Source: QNYZ01 sp964577615
GTDB taxonomy: Bacteria > Desulfobacterota > Desulfobacteria > Desulfobacterales > QNYZ01
Length of the DNA stretch: 20,785 nucleotides
Direction of reading: 5' to 3'
Assembly (NCBI GenBank): GCA_964577615.1
Contig: CAZNZW010000055.1
Span: forward strand, 1-20,785
Under the pieces are notes generated by a model. That model searched no databases. It worked only from the letters and a program-made list of their open reading frames with translations, and was not told the origin of the DNA. The position numbers and the translations under genes are program-made. Below, one piece after another: positions 14,143-20,785 of the stretch (the first letter of the stretch is position 1; every line of letters starts with the position of its first letter).

Positions 14143-17094
14143 TCATTGAACAACTTTATTCTTACCCAGCTCCAGTTTTATCGCCGCACTAATTTTTTCA
14201 ATTGTATAGGGTTTTTTGATATATTCACCGGCACCCAGCCGCTGCGCTTCTTTTACCCGGTCTGTTTCCGAATAACCGCTGGCAATCACGGCTTTTTGAT
14301 CCGGATACAGTTTTAGAATATGTTTATACGTATCAAGTCCGTCCATCCCGGCCTCCATAATCATATCCAGAATGATTAAATCGGCGCTGTTATTTCTTAA
14401 ATAGTCAACCGCCGCCTCTCCGCTTGAAACGGTTTGAACCGAATATCCCAGTTGAGAAAGAATTGATGAAGCAATTACACGTTGTTCACTGATATCATCA
14501 ACCACTAAAATTGATTCTCCATTCCCAGAGTATTCCTCAATCGAAAAATCTGCTTTGCATTTACTTAACTCTTCGTGTGTGACAGGGAAGAAAAGCGTAA
14601 ATCGGGTTCCCCTGCCCGGGGCACTTTCAATATCAATATAACCCTTATGATCTTTTACCGTCCCCCACACGACCGACATCCCCAGCCCCGTACCACTTCT
14701 CCCCATCACTTTTTTTGTATAAAATGGTTCGAAAATCTGCTTGATCTCGTCGGGAGATATCCCGATGCCGGTGTCGGAAACCACAAGAACCGTGTAATCC
14801 CCCTCCTGAATATCATCATACCCCCGGACAGGTTGATCTACGTATCGATTTTGGGTGGAGATGCTCAACGTTCCGCCATCAGGCATGGCTTCTGCGGCAT
14901 TGGATACCAGATTCATTATCGTTTTTGAAAGATGGACCGAAGAGCCTTTGATATTGATCAGTTCAGGGCTGAGATCCGTATGAACATTCAGCCGCGGATG
15001 AAACGTTCTTAATTTTTCAAACTCGGGGCTGGTCAGATAATCCGTAATGATTGTATTTAAATTGGCGACCTCTGAAATTGACACGCCTCTTCGGGCTAAC
15101 GTTAATAAATCCTCAACAATAGCGGCTGCCTTTTTCCCGGACTTGTAAATGGCCTCAACGGGTTTTCGAATCGGGCTGTCCGGGTCAAGATTTATCAACA
15201 ACAACTCAGGATAGCTTACAATACTGGATAAAATATTATTAAGGTCATGGGCCACCCCTCCGGCCAGGGTCCCGATAGCCTCCATTTTTTCGGCACGCCG
15301 AAGCTGTTCCAGCAGTTTATCTCTTTCCTGATCTGCCATCTTCCTGTCGGAGATATCACGGGCAACACCCAGAATATTGACCACTTCGCCGGATTCATTG
15401 CGCAGAAAATTGGCGGTCACTTCAATCCAGATTGTTGAACCGTCTTTACAATATTCTTCCAGTTCAAGCACTCGTGACCTTGAGTGATCCGTTTCTGTGC
15501 TACGTTCTGTCTCCGCCAGTTCTTCTGCAATGGCCTCGGTTGCTTTATTAAATGAATCTGGAAGTAATATTTCCTGCAAGGATTTTCTCATTAATTCCTC
15601 TGGAGAAAATCCCTGCATGCTTTGAACAGAAGGGCTGACATACGTAAATTTGAGAGAGTTGACATCCAAAGTCCAGATAACATCCGTCACATTATCTGCT
15701 AACAAACGATATCTCTCTTCGCTTTCTTTCATCGTGATAAAAGACTGCGCATTGATGATACTGGTAGCGATGTGAGCGGCAACTCCCATCAACAGGCTGA
15801 TATCACTTTGCGGCAATTTGATTTTAGGATGACAGTTGCCCACCGCCAGGACGCCAAGCGATTCCTTTTTATAAGTGATCGGGATACAGATGAAAGATTT
15901 AATATCCATCAGGTTTATATGGGCTAAACATTTTTTGCCAAGGCTTTTATCGATTTTGCTAACATCGTTTACCACAATCGGTTTTTGGTGTTTAAAGCAC
16001 TCTGTCAATACACCCTCCGCGTCCGTGTGCGTCAGGTCAAATTCGGTATATTTTAAAATATTGATCTGATTTTTTTTTGATAAAAATTCGGCGTTGCACC
16101 GTAGCCGGGTCTTTTCCCCGTCTGCCAGCAAAATTGAGCCGGCATCATAATTTGTGTGCTTATTGATATTTTGCAAAACGACCCGATTTATTTTGTCGAT
16201 ATCCAAAAAGCCTGAGATAGCCTGCCCAATTTCCTGAATCAGTTGAGCATCGTTATGGCGGGTATTGATTTCATCCAAAAGTGCTTTGGCCGCATTCCCC
16301 TGGTCGTCTATCGTATTTTTAAGTTCCCTTTTTTCAATACGTTCCGCATTCAGCCACATCGTTATATTAATCAGCAGACAACCGATGGCCAAAATTTTTG
16401 TCATTGGAACGGGTACCAGAAAATATGCGGTAACCAGAAGAAGCAAGCTGAATAAAAGACTGTATTTACAGATACGCCTCCAGGACAAAGATTCGGTTGT
16501 CGGCCATGTAACAATATATTGACAGCAGTCACCGTTTTCATGGAAGCATGACGGATGCTCGACTTCGGCAAAGGTCGTAGTGAACAGTTTTGCAAGAGAC
16601 TCCAGGGTTCCGAGCCGATTTTGGCATTGATAGGGTTTTTCTTTGACGCCTGGATTGGGAATGGATAAAATTTCCGCTTTGTTGGCCGAAATTTTTCTGG
16701 TTTTAAATGTGGATCCCCGTGTCATGGTATTGCCGATTTTCCCCATCATCGCGTAAATCGATGGTATCGTAATCAGTCCCAAAACATATTGTCGGGCCGC
16801 CCCCATATTTTCAGATGAAACGGTAAAGCGCCCGGCCTGCCTCGCAATATTGGGCATACCGGTTTTTTCAACGAGGTATTCATTAAACCGGTCGGTTTGA
16901 TCCTGGTTAAACCAGTGGCCGGGATCTTCCACTTCATATCTTGTCATACCGGCATATGTTAATAGGGAATCAATATCGATATCAGGATAGTATCTTTTGA
17001 TAAATTCTAAATAGGTCATCATAATCCGGCTGCTATACAGCGGGATACTTTTATCGATTTGATCTTCAGTGCTCATGTTCTGGTTCAAGTTCAT
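14143..17094 (-). CDS. Membrane-anchored hybrid histidine kinase (sensor-TM-GAF-PAS-HisKA-HATPase-REC)
   Basis: In 983-residue numbering from the ATG at 17094, the order is as follows. A cysteine-containing N-terminal domain (about 20-200) comes first, then two close membrane spans (about 209-248) and a linker helix. A GAF domain (about 285-455), a PAS domain with PAC (about 458-583) and HisKA with VAHDLNN (phospho-acceptor His616) follow. The HATPase has the N-box in MNLVSNAAEA, SDTGIG (DxGxG from 774) and GTGLG (801-805). The C-terminal receiver has VVDD, phospho-acceptor Asp910 in LIILDMIM, and KKP. All catalytic residues are intact. The N-terminal domain ends in PSCFHENGDCCQYIV, like V4R-type small-molecule domains; its ligand is unknown. 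The reading frame extends to a TTG at 17112 without a ribosome site, so I prefer the ATG. The PilZ gene follows in the same direction. Confidence 0.9.
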   Translation of the reverse strand: MNLNQNMSTEDQIDKSIPLYSSRIMMTYLEFIKRYYPDIDIDSLLTYAGMTRYEVEDPGHWFNQDQTDRFNEYLVEKTGMPNIARQAGRFTVSSENMGAARQYVLGLITIPSIYAMMGKIGNTMTRGSTFKTRKISANKAEILSIPNPGVKEKPYQCQNRLGTLESLAKLFTTTFAEVEHPSCFHENGDCCQYIVTWPTTESLSWRRICKYSLLFSLLLLVTAYFLVPVPMTKILAIGCLLINITMWLNAERIEKRELKNTIDDQGNAAKALLDEINTRHNDAQLIQEIGQAISGFLDIDKINRVVLQNINKHTNYDAGSILLADGEKTRLRCNAEFLSKKNQINILKYTEFDLTHTDAEGVLTECFKHQKPIVVNDVSKIDKSLGKKCLAHINLMDIKSFICIPITYKKESLGVLAVGNCHPKIKLPQSDISLLMGVAAHIATSIINAQSFITMKESEERYRLLADNVTDVIWTLDVNSLKFTYVSPSVQSMQGFSPEELMRKSLQEILLPDSFNKATEAIAEELAETERSTETDHSRSRVLELEEYCKDGSTIWIEVTANFLRNESGEVVNILGVARDISDRKMADQERDKLLEQLRRAEKMEAIGTLAGGVAHDLNNILSSIVSYPELLLINLDPDSPIRKPVEAIYKSGKKAAAIVEDLLTLARRGVSISEVANLNTIITDYLTSPEFEKLRTFHPRLNVHTDLSPELINIKGSSVHLSKTIMNLVSNAAEAMPDGGTLSISTQNRYVDQPVRGYDDIQEGDYTVLVVSDTGIGISPDEIKQIFEPFYTKKVMGRSGTGLGMSVVWGTVKDHKGYIDIESAPGRGTRFTLFFPVTHEELSKCKADFSIEEYSGNGESILVVDDISEQRVIASSILSQLGYSVQTVSSGEAAVDYLRNNSADLIILDMIMEAGMDGLDTYKHILKLYPDQKAVIASGYSETDRVKEAQRLGAGEYIKKPYTIEKISAAIKLELGKNKVVQ

Positions 17095-17563
17095 CTGGAT
17101 CCGTTCTTGCAAACGGCAACTATCAACTATTGGCTCCGCGTGTTGCCGTTATTGCGATTATCCGGAGCATACCGGGTCGTACCGCCTGCCTGGTATACAT
17201 TGTCTTAAGGGGGTAAGCCGCGCACCGTGGGTAAACGATGTTCCACAAGCCCTTGTGTCTGAAAACGATATCACAGGTAAATACCCGGGTAAATGGCAAC
17301 TGTCAAAAAGCCTTCGTGAGCTTACGGCTATAATGCAACTATATTGGATATGGCCGTGGAACCTATCCGGGCCCTCCACCAGAGGTGGCGGGTTTAGACC
17401 GATACTAAATTTTAGATCTTTTCCTTGACAAAGGGAATATAGGATATCCTAAGTCGTTTGGTCACGCTGTTATTATTGCTCAATTCAAGGTGACCCCATT
17501 CTCATTCCTCAAGTTGGTAAAGTAGCCTCGAGTCTGTCGCTGCAGATCATCTTGAAAAAAAAT
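17095..17563. other. Non-coding gap upstream of the hybrid kinase
   Basis: About 470 bases between the membrane-protein stop and the kinase start. Short open frames on both strands have no ribosome sites or recognisable similarity. It holds a candidate kinase promoter (17278-17306), a small hairpin CCACC-AGA-GGTGG near 17376-17390 and a GGATATCC palindrome near 17443. Nothing else was recognised. Confidence 0.6.
17278..17306 (-). promoter_or_regulatory. Candidate promoter of the kinase-PilZ operon
   Basis: A consensus TTGACA (17301-17306, minus strand) is followed by 17 bases and TATTTA (17278-17283). The -10 match is only half. Transcription would begin near 17271, giving a leader of roughly 175 bases before the kinase ATG. 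Confidence 0.35.
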
Positions 17564-18331
17564 TCATCCTGGCGGAAACATCGTACCTCTTTCACCCTTC
17601 AACACGGTTCCGTGTTCAAGAAGATAATCATGGAGATCCCGAATCTGTTCCGGTTCAAAAAAACGTTTATGGTGGAGCGGATAGGTCACCGAATCCATTC
17701 GCTCAAAGTGTTTTATCGGGCACCAGGATGATTCTATTTGTTCCAATGCCCGCTCAAGGGCAATCCACGTCACTTTCTGGTAGATTAAAAAGATTCTCAC
17801 AACACTGTTATGGGAAGCATCAATTGGATAACCCCGAAGAACTTCTCTTAATATCACCCGGTAGGAAATTTTTTCAAAACGAAGCGCAGAAGCTATCACA
17901 TGGTTAGTCAGTAAATGCATGGGTATCTGTAGAAGAATAGCCGGTGGCACGTAAAGTGCCATCAACAGAGCAAAAATAAATTGGCTATGCACGGGAAGGT
18001 CGGTTCTCCGCTCGCTTACTGCATCGACCGTTCGGTTCAAAAGAGTACAGATTCCATTCGCCCAGCCACAAAACAGGCAGTTGAATTTGTCCATGAAAGA
18101 AAGGCCTTCTACCCTGTAACGATCAAGAATTATATGATTCTCTGTGCGCAGATTGTCTAGGGAAAGGAGAGGGAAAACCACCCGTCTCAAAATGAAAACC
18201 ACTACCGCTCCATGAATTACCATGAAAGCGGGAATCGTCAGGTAGATACCCAGGGCTCCAATAACAACCCGCAGGAGACCCAACCGCTTGATATGCACTC
18301 TCATAATAGTGTGCAGTATGGATGGCGCCAT
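17564..18331 (-). CDS. Conserved membrane protein with CxxC and WCPIKH motifs, unknown function
   Basis: A membrane span lies at about 20-58 and another at about 115-145. Between them is KFNCLFCGWANG, with Cys86 and Cys89 in a CxxC. Near the C-terminus WCPIKH (204-209) is followed by PLHHKRFF. I recall short conserved hypothetical proteins with DKLNCxxCxYANG closely followed by WCPIKH, so this is the same family. Here the two motifs are separated by an extra segment of about 100 residues that includes the second membrane span. Two close cysteines plus the Cys-Pro suggest metal binding, without proof. Numbering is from the first ATG (18334). GGGAG suits the second ATG at 18331 better, giving 255 residues. 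No operon partner is evident. Confidence 0.7.
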   Translation of the reverse strand: MAPSILHTIMRVHIKRLGLLRVVIGALGIYLTIPAFMVIHGAVVVFILRRVVFPLLSLDNLRTENHIILDRYRVEGLSFMDKFNCLFCGWANGICTLLNRTVDAVSERRTDLPVHSQFIFALLMALYVPPAILLQIPMHLLTNHVIASALRFEKISYRVILREVLRGYPIDASHNSVVRIFLIYQKVTWIALERALEQIESSWCPIKHFERMDSVTYPLHHKRFFEPEQIRDLHDYLLEHGTVLKGERGTMFPPG

Positions 18332-18361
18332 CATACTCTCCCTGTGAAAAAGGAGTTTGCT

Positions 18362-18664
18362 TCACATAATACCATAAACTCCCCGCTCCACACAATAATT
18401 GAAAACAAATCTAATATTAGAGAATCGGTACAAACAGGTCGATGCTTTTATATATTTTCGCTGCCGGGGGATTTCGATATCCGGCTCTGCCGGTAATAAT
18501 CCTGATTTTAACCAGTCAACGAATTCCCGGGACCCGTAAACGAATCCATGGGCCACTTCTTCCCAGGTACGGCGTTTCTCCGCGGCATATCGTTGAACCT
18601 TTCGCCGGTATGCCAGGAGGCGATCCTTTGCCGCGGATTGGGATAATATCAATCGGGAATCCAT
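18362..18664 (-). pseudogene. Probable C-terminal fragment of a REP-associated transposase (long RAYT type)
   Basis: The 100-residue frame contains RRTWEEVAHGFVYGSREFVD, then WLKSG and EPDIEIPRQRKY. This resembles the C-terminal tail of long REP-associated tyrosine transposases (pattern ...GGxxxGSEEFVExIK...EIPxxxRL). The catalytic HUH domain with its His-x-His and Tyr is absent. The last 35 residues look unrelated. There is no ribosome site at the ATG. It is more likely a leftover than a working gene. The similarity is recalled from family patterns, so confidence is moderate. Confidence 0.42.
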
Positions 18665-18757
18665 TAATGATTGTGAAAGACAATAAAAAATCCCAAATTA
18701 GTTGTCCTGTGTCAAAATAAACATCACAAACAGACCACGTCCCAGCCCCCCGCTTCC

Positions 18758-18771
18758 AGGCCTCCCGGCCT
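18758..18771 (-). repeat. Small GC hairpin after the ABC-F gene
   Basis: AGGCC and GGCCT form a five-base-pair stem around four bases, directly at the ABC-F stop codon. No T-run follows on the minus strand, so it is a weak end-of-gene hairpin rather than an intrinsic terminator. Confidence 0.3.
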
Positions 18772-20669
18772 TATTGCCTCTCATCCTTTTCCGCTTCCAG
18801 CGCTTCCCAGCGCAGATAAGCCTTCTCAATATCCGCCTCGACCCGCGCAAGATCCGAATGAATCCGGGCAATCTCATCTTTTTCTTTTTTGTAGAACATC
18901 GGATCGGATACAACGGCAAACAGCGCTTTCTGCTCGGCTTCAAGGGCTTCGATCTTCTGGGGCAATTCCTGCATTTCCCGCTGCTGCATATACCCCATCT
19001 TTTTTGAAGTGCGTGCTTTGGGCTTGGGCTGCGATTTTTTCCGGATCGTTTTTCCCAAATTTTCACTGGCGGTTTGCGGCCGCTGGCGCAGCCAGTCATC
19101 ATAGCCGCCGGTGTATTCCGCCACCTGCCCGTTTCCTTCAAAAACAATCGTGCTGGTCACCACGTTGTTTAAAAAGGCCCGGTCATGGCTGACCAGCAGC
19201 AGGGTCCCGTCGTACTCGACCATCAGCTCTTCCAGCAATTCCAGGGTTTCGGCATCCAGATCGTTGGTCGGTTCATCCAGCACCAGCACATTGGCCGGCC
19301 GGGTGAACAGCTTGGCCAGCATTAACCGGTTCTTCTCTCCGCCGGAAAGGACATGAACCGGCGTGCGGCACCGCTCGGGCGAGAAGAGAAAATCCTGAAG
19401 ATGGCTGATGACATGGCGTTTCTGGCCGTTAAAGATAATAAAATCGTTCCCCTCGCCGATATTTTCCCATACCGACTTCTGTTCATCGAGCTGGGCCCGA
19501 AGCTGGTCAAAATAGACGACCTGAAGGTGGGTACCGTGGCGGACACGGCCTGTTTCGGGGGGCATGGTTTTTAACAGGATTTTGAGCAGCGTTGTTTTTC
19601 CCACGCCATTGGGGCCGATGATCCCGACTTTGTCTCCGCGCATGATCACCGTGGAGAAATCCTGGATAATCTGATCATGATCATAGGAAAAAGATACGGC
19701 GCTGGCTTCGATCACCAGCTTACCGGTGCGGTCCGCTTCCTGAACCTGCATACGGACATTGCCGATTTTGCGGCGCCGATCCCGGTAGGCGGCCCGCATT
19801 TTCTGCAGGCGCCGGACGCGCCCTTCGTTTCGGGTGCGGCGGGCTTTGATTCCTTTTCTGATCCAGGCTTCTTCCTGGGACAGTTTTTTATCAAACAGAC
19901 CGTTTTGGGTCTCTTCGGCGGCCAGGGCTGCCTGTCTTCGTTTTAAAAAGGTGGCATAATCATCATCATAGGAGACCAGCCGTCCCCGATCGATTTCCAT
20001 GATCCGGGTGGCGATTTTTTTGAGAAACACACGGTCATGGGTGATGAACAGCAGGGTGGTGACGTGACGGAGGATGAAATCTTCCATCCAGATGATGGTA
20101 TCAATATCGAGATGGTTGGTGGGTTCGTCCAGCAAAAGGACATCGGGCTTACCGGCCAGGGCACGGGCAAACAGCGTGCGCCGTTTCAGCCCGGCGGACA
20201 GATCGGAAAAGCGCATTTCCGGATCCAGCCGGGTTCGCGAAAGGATATTTTCGACGCGGGTGGACAGCTCCCATCCATGGTCGGCGTTTAGAATCTGTTG
20301 GAGTTCGTCGAGTTTTTGGGTCAGCTGGGGGGTATTGCGGTTTTCAACCTCTCTGCTGACCCGGCGAAATTCGGCCAGTACCCGGCCGGTGTCGCCGAGC
20401 CCCCCGGCCACCACGTCAAAGAGGGTACCGTCATACTCGGCCGGCACATCCTGCGCCAGCGCGGCCACCATCGTGCCCTGCCGGCGTCTAATGTCACCGC
20501 TGTCCGGAAGGATTGTCCCGGCCAAGAGTTTGAGCAGAGTTGATTTTCCCACCCCGTTACGGCCCACCAGGCAGACACGCTCCCCTTTTTCGATCCGGAA
20601 GGTGACATTTTCCAGCAGCGGGGGATCCCCAAATCCCCAGCAGACATCCCGCATCTCGATCAGCGCCAT
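18771..20669 (-). CDS. ABC-F family ATPase (Uup-like)
   Basis: This is a soluble protein with two ATP-binding cassettes and no membrane domain. Numbered from the ATG at 20669 (632 residues), the first cassette has Walker A GRNGVGKST (36-44), a degenerate signature LSAGLKRR, and Walker B LLLDEPTNHLD. An Arg/Lys-rich linker follows (KARRTRNEGRVRR). The second cassette has GPNGVGKTT, LSGGEKNR and VLVLDEPTNDLD. The last about 80 residues are a charged coiled coil (KKMGYMQQREMQELPQKIEA onward), as in Uup. ABC-F proteins act on the ribosome or, for Uup, in branched-DNA handling. The frame extends to a TTG at 20702 but GAGG just before 20669 supports the ATG. Composition is like the left part of the window, unlike the neighbouring A+T-rich block. 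Confidence 0.94.
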   Translation of the reverse strand: MALIEMRDVCWGFGDPPLLENVTFRIEKGERVCLVGRNGVGKSTLLKLLAGTILPDSGDIRRRQGTMVAALAQDVPAEYDGTLFDVVAGGLGDTGRVLAEFRRVSREVENRNTPQLTQKLDELQQILNADHGWELSTRVENILSRTRLDPEMRFSDLSAGLKRRTLFARALAGKPDVLLLDEPTNHLDIDTIIWMEDFILRHVTTLLFITHDRVFLKKIATRIMEIDRGRLVSYDDDYATFLKRRQAALAAEETQNGLFDKKLSQEEAWIRKGIKARRTRNEGRVRRLQKMRAAYRDRRRKIGNVRMQVQEADRTGKLVIEASAVSFSYDHDQIIQDFSTVIMRGDKVGIIGPNGVGKTTLLKILLKTMPPETGRVRHGTHLQVVYFDQLRAQLDEQKSVWENIGEGNDFIIFNGQKRHVISHLQDFLFSPERCRTPVHVLSGGEKNRLMLAKLFTRPANVLVLDEPTNDLDAETLELLEELMVEYDGTLLLVSHDRAFLNNVVTSTIVFEGNGQVAEYTGGYDDWLRQRPQTASENLGKTIRKKSQPKPKARTSKKMGYMQQREMQELPQKIEALEAEQKALFAVVSDPMFYKKEKDEIARIHSDLARVEADIEKAYLRWEALEAEKDERQ

Positions 20670-20785
20670 GACACCTCTTTTTTGTGGCAACTGTACCGAC
20701 AAACCGGTTTAAGCCGACACACCGATTTGAACCGACATAACGGCACGTATCCGCGATGTTCCCGGTTTACGGTGACCATCAATTG

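Noticed and set aside
17069..17428. 119-codon plus-strand frame upstream of the kinase, considered as a group II intron or maturase remnant
   Set aside because: No maturase motifs or intron domain V could be found; it overlaps the kinase start and the candidate promoter.
11469..18664. One RAYT gene split by insertion of the kinase-PilZ block
   Set aside because: On the minus strand the C-terminal-like fragment (18362-18664) lies before the N-terminal fragment (11469-11573), the reverse of the order expected for a single interrupted gene.
18700..18720. TTGACA on the minus strand after the ABC-F gene as a promoter
   Set aside because: The only boxes at allowed spacing (GATTTT and neighbours) match the -10 consensus poorly, and the region downstream is the transposase fragment.

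Overview
The window looks like the chromosome of a sulfate-reducing or related member of the Desulfobacterota (former Deltaproteobacteria). This is inferred from gene content: a DUF3786 protein fused to a four-cysteine Fe-S domain, a hybrid histidine kinase with an N-terminal domain I associate with this group, REP-associated transposase (RAYT) debris, and a COG2984-type ABC importer. No marker gene fixes the species. No CRISPR array, tRNA, rRNA or complete insertion sequence was found.

Left part (1-10400), ordinary GC-rich coding DNA. A leftward operon encodes a complete ABC importer (binding protein, permease, ATPase; 111-2828), with a good sigma-70-like promoter and a stem-loop at the very 5' end of the predicted mRNA. 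Transcribed away from it are NAD kinase, SSB (ending in a clear intrinsic terminator) and the DUF3786 Fe-S protein. The last runs tail-to-tail into, and overlaps by 27 bp, adenine deaminase. Adenine deaminase, a dihydroorotase-type amidohydrolase, a small exported basic protein and a TIM-barrel isomerase all read leftward and may form a loose metabolic unit around nucleobases.

Middle part (about 10400-18770), visibly more A+T-rich and littered with gene remnants. It starts with a HAD phosphatase. A gene-poor stretch follows (11405-12047), holding a RAYT start-codon remnant joined to a hairpin and the last 48 codons of an AhpD/CMD-family gene. Next comes a two-gene leftward operon: a large membrane-anchored hybrid histidine kinase, then a tandem PilZ protein with a GNAT-like C-terminal half. 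After a non-coding gap come a conserved membrane protein with CxxC and WCPIKH motifs and what seems to be a RAYT C-terminal fragment.

Right part (18771-20669) returns to GC-rich DNA with an ABC-F (Uup-type) ATPase.

The most interesting piece is the kinase-PilZ operon. A sensor kinase with an uncharacterised cysteine-bearing input domain is paired with a probable cyclic-di-GMP effector whose output looks enzymatic (acyltransferase-like). It sits in a block bracketed by mobile-element debris. The rest is mainly housekeeping metabolism and transport.
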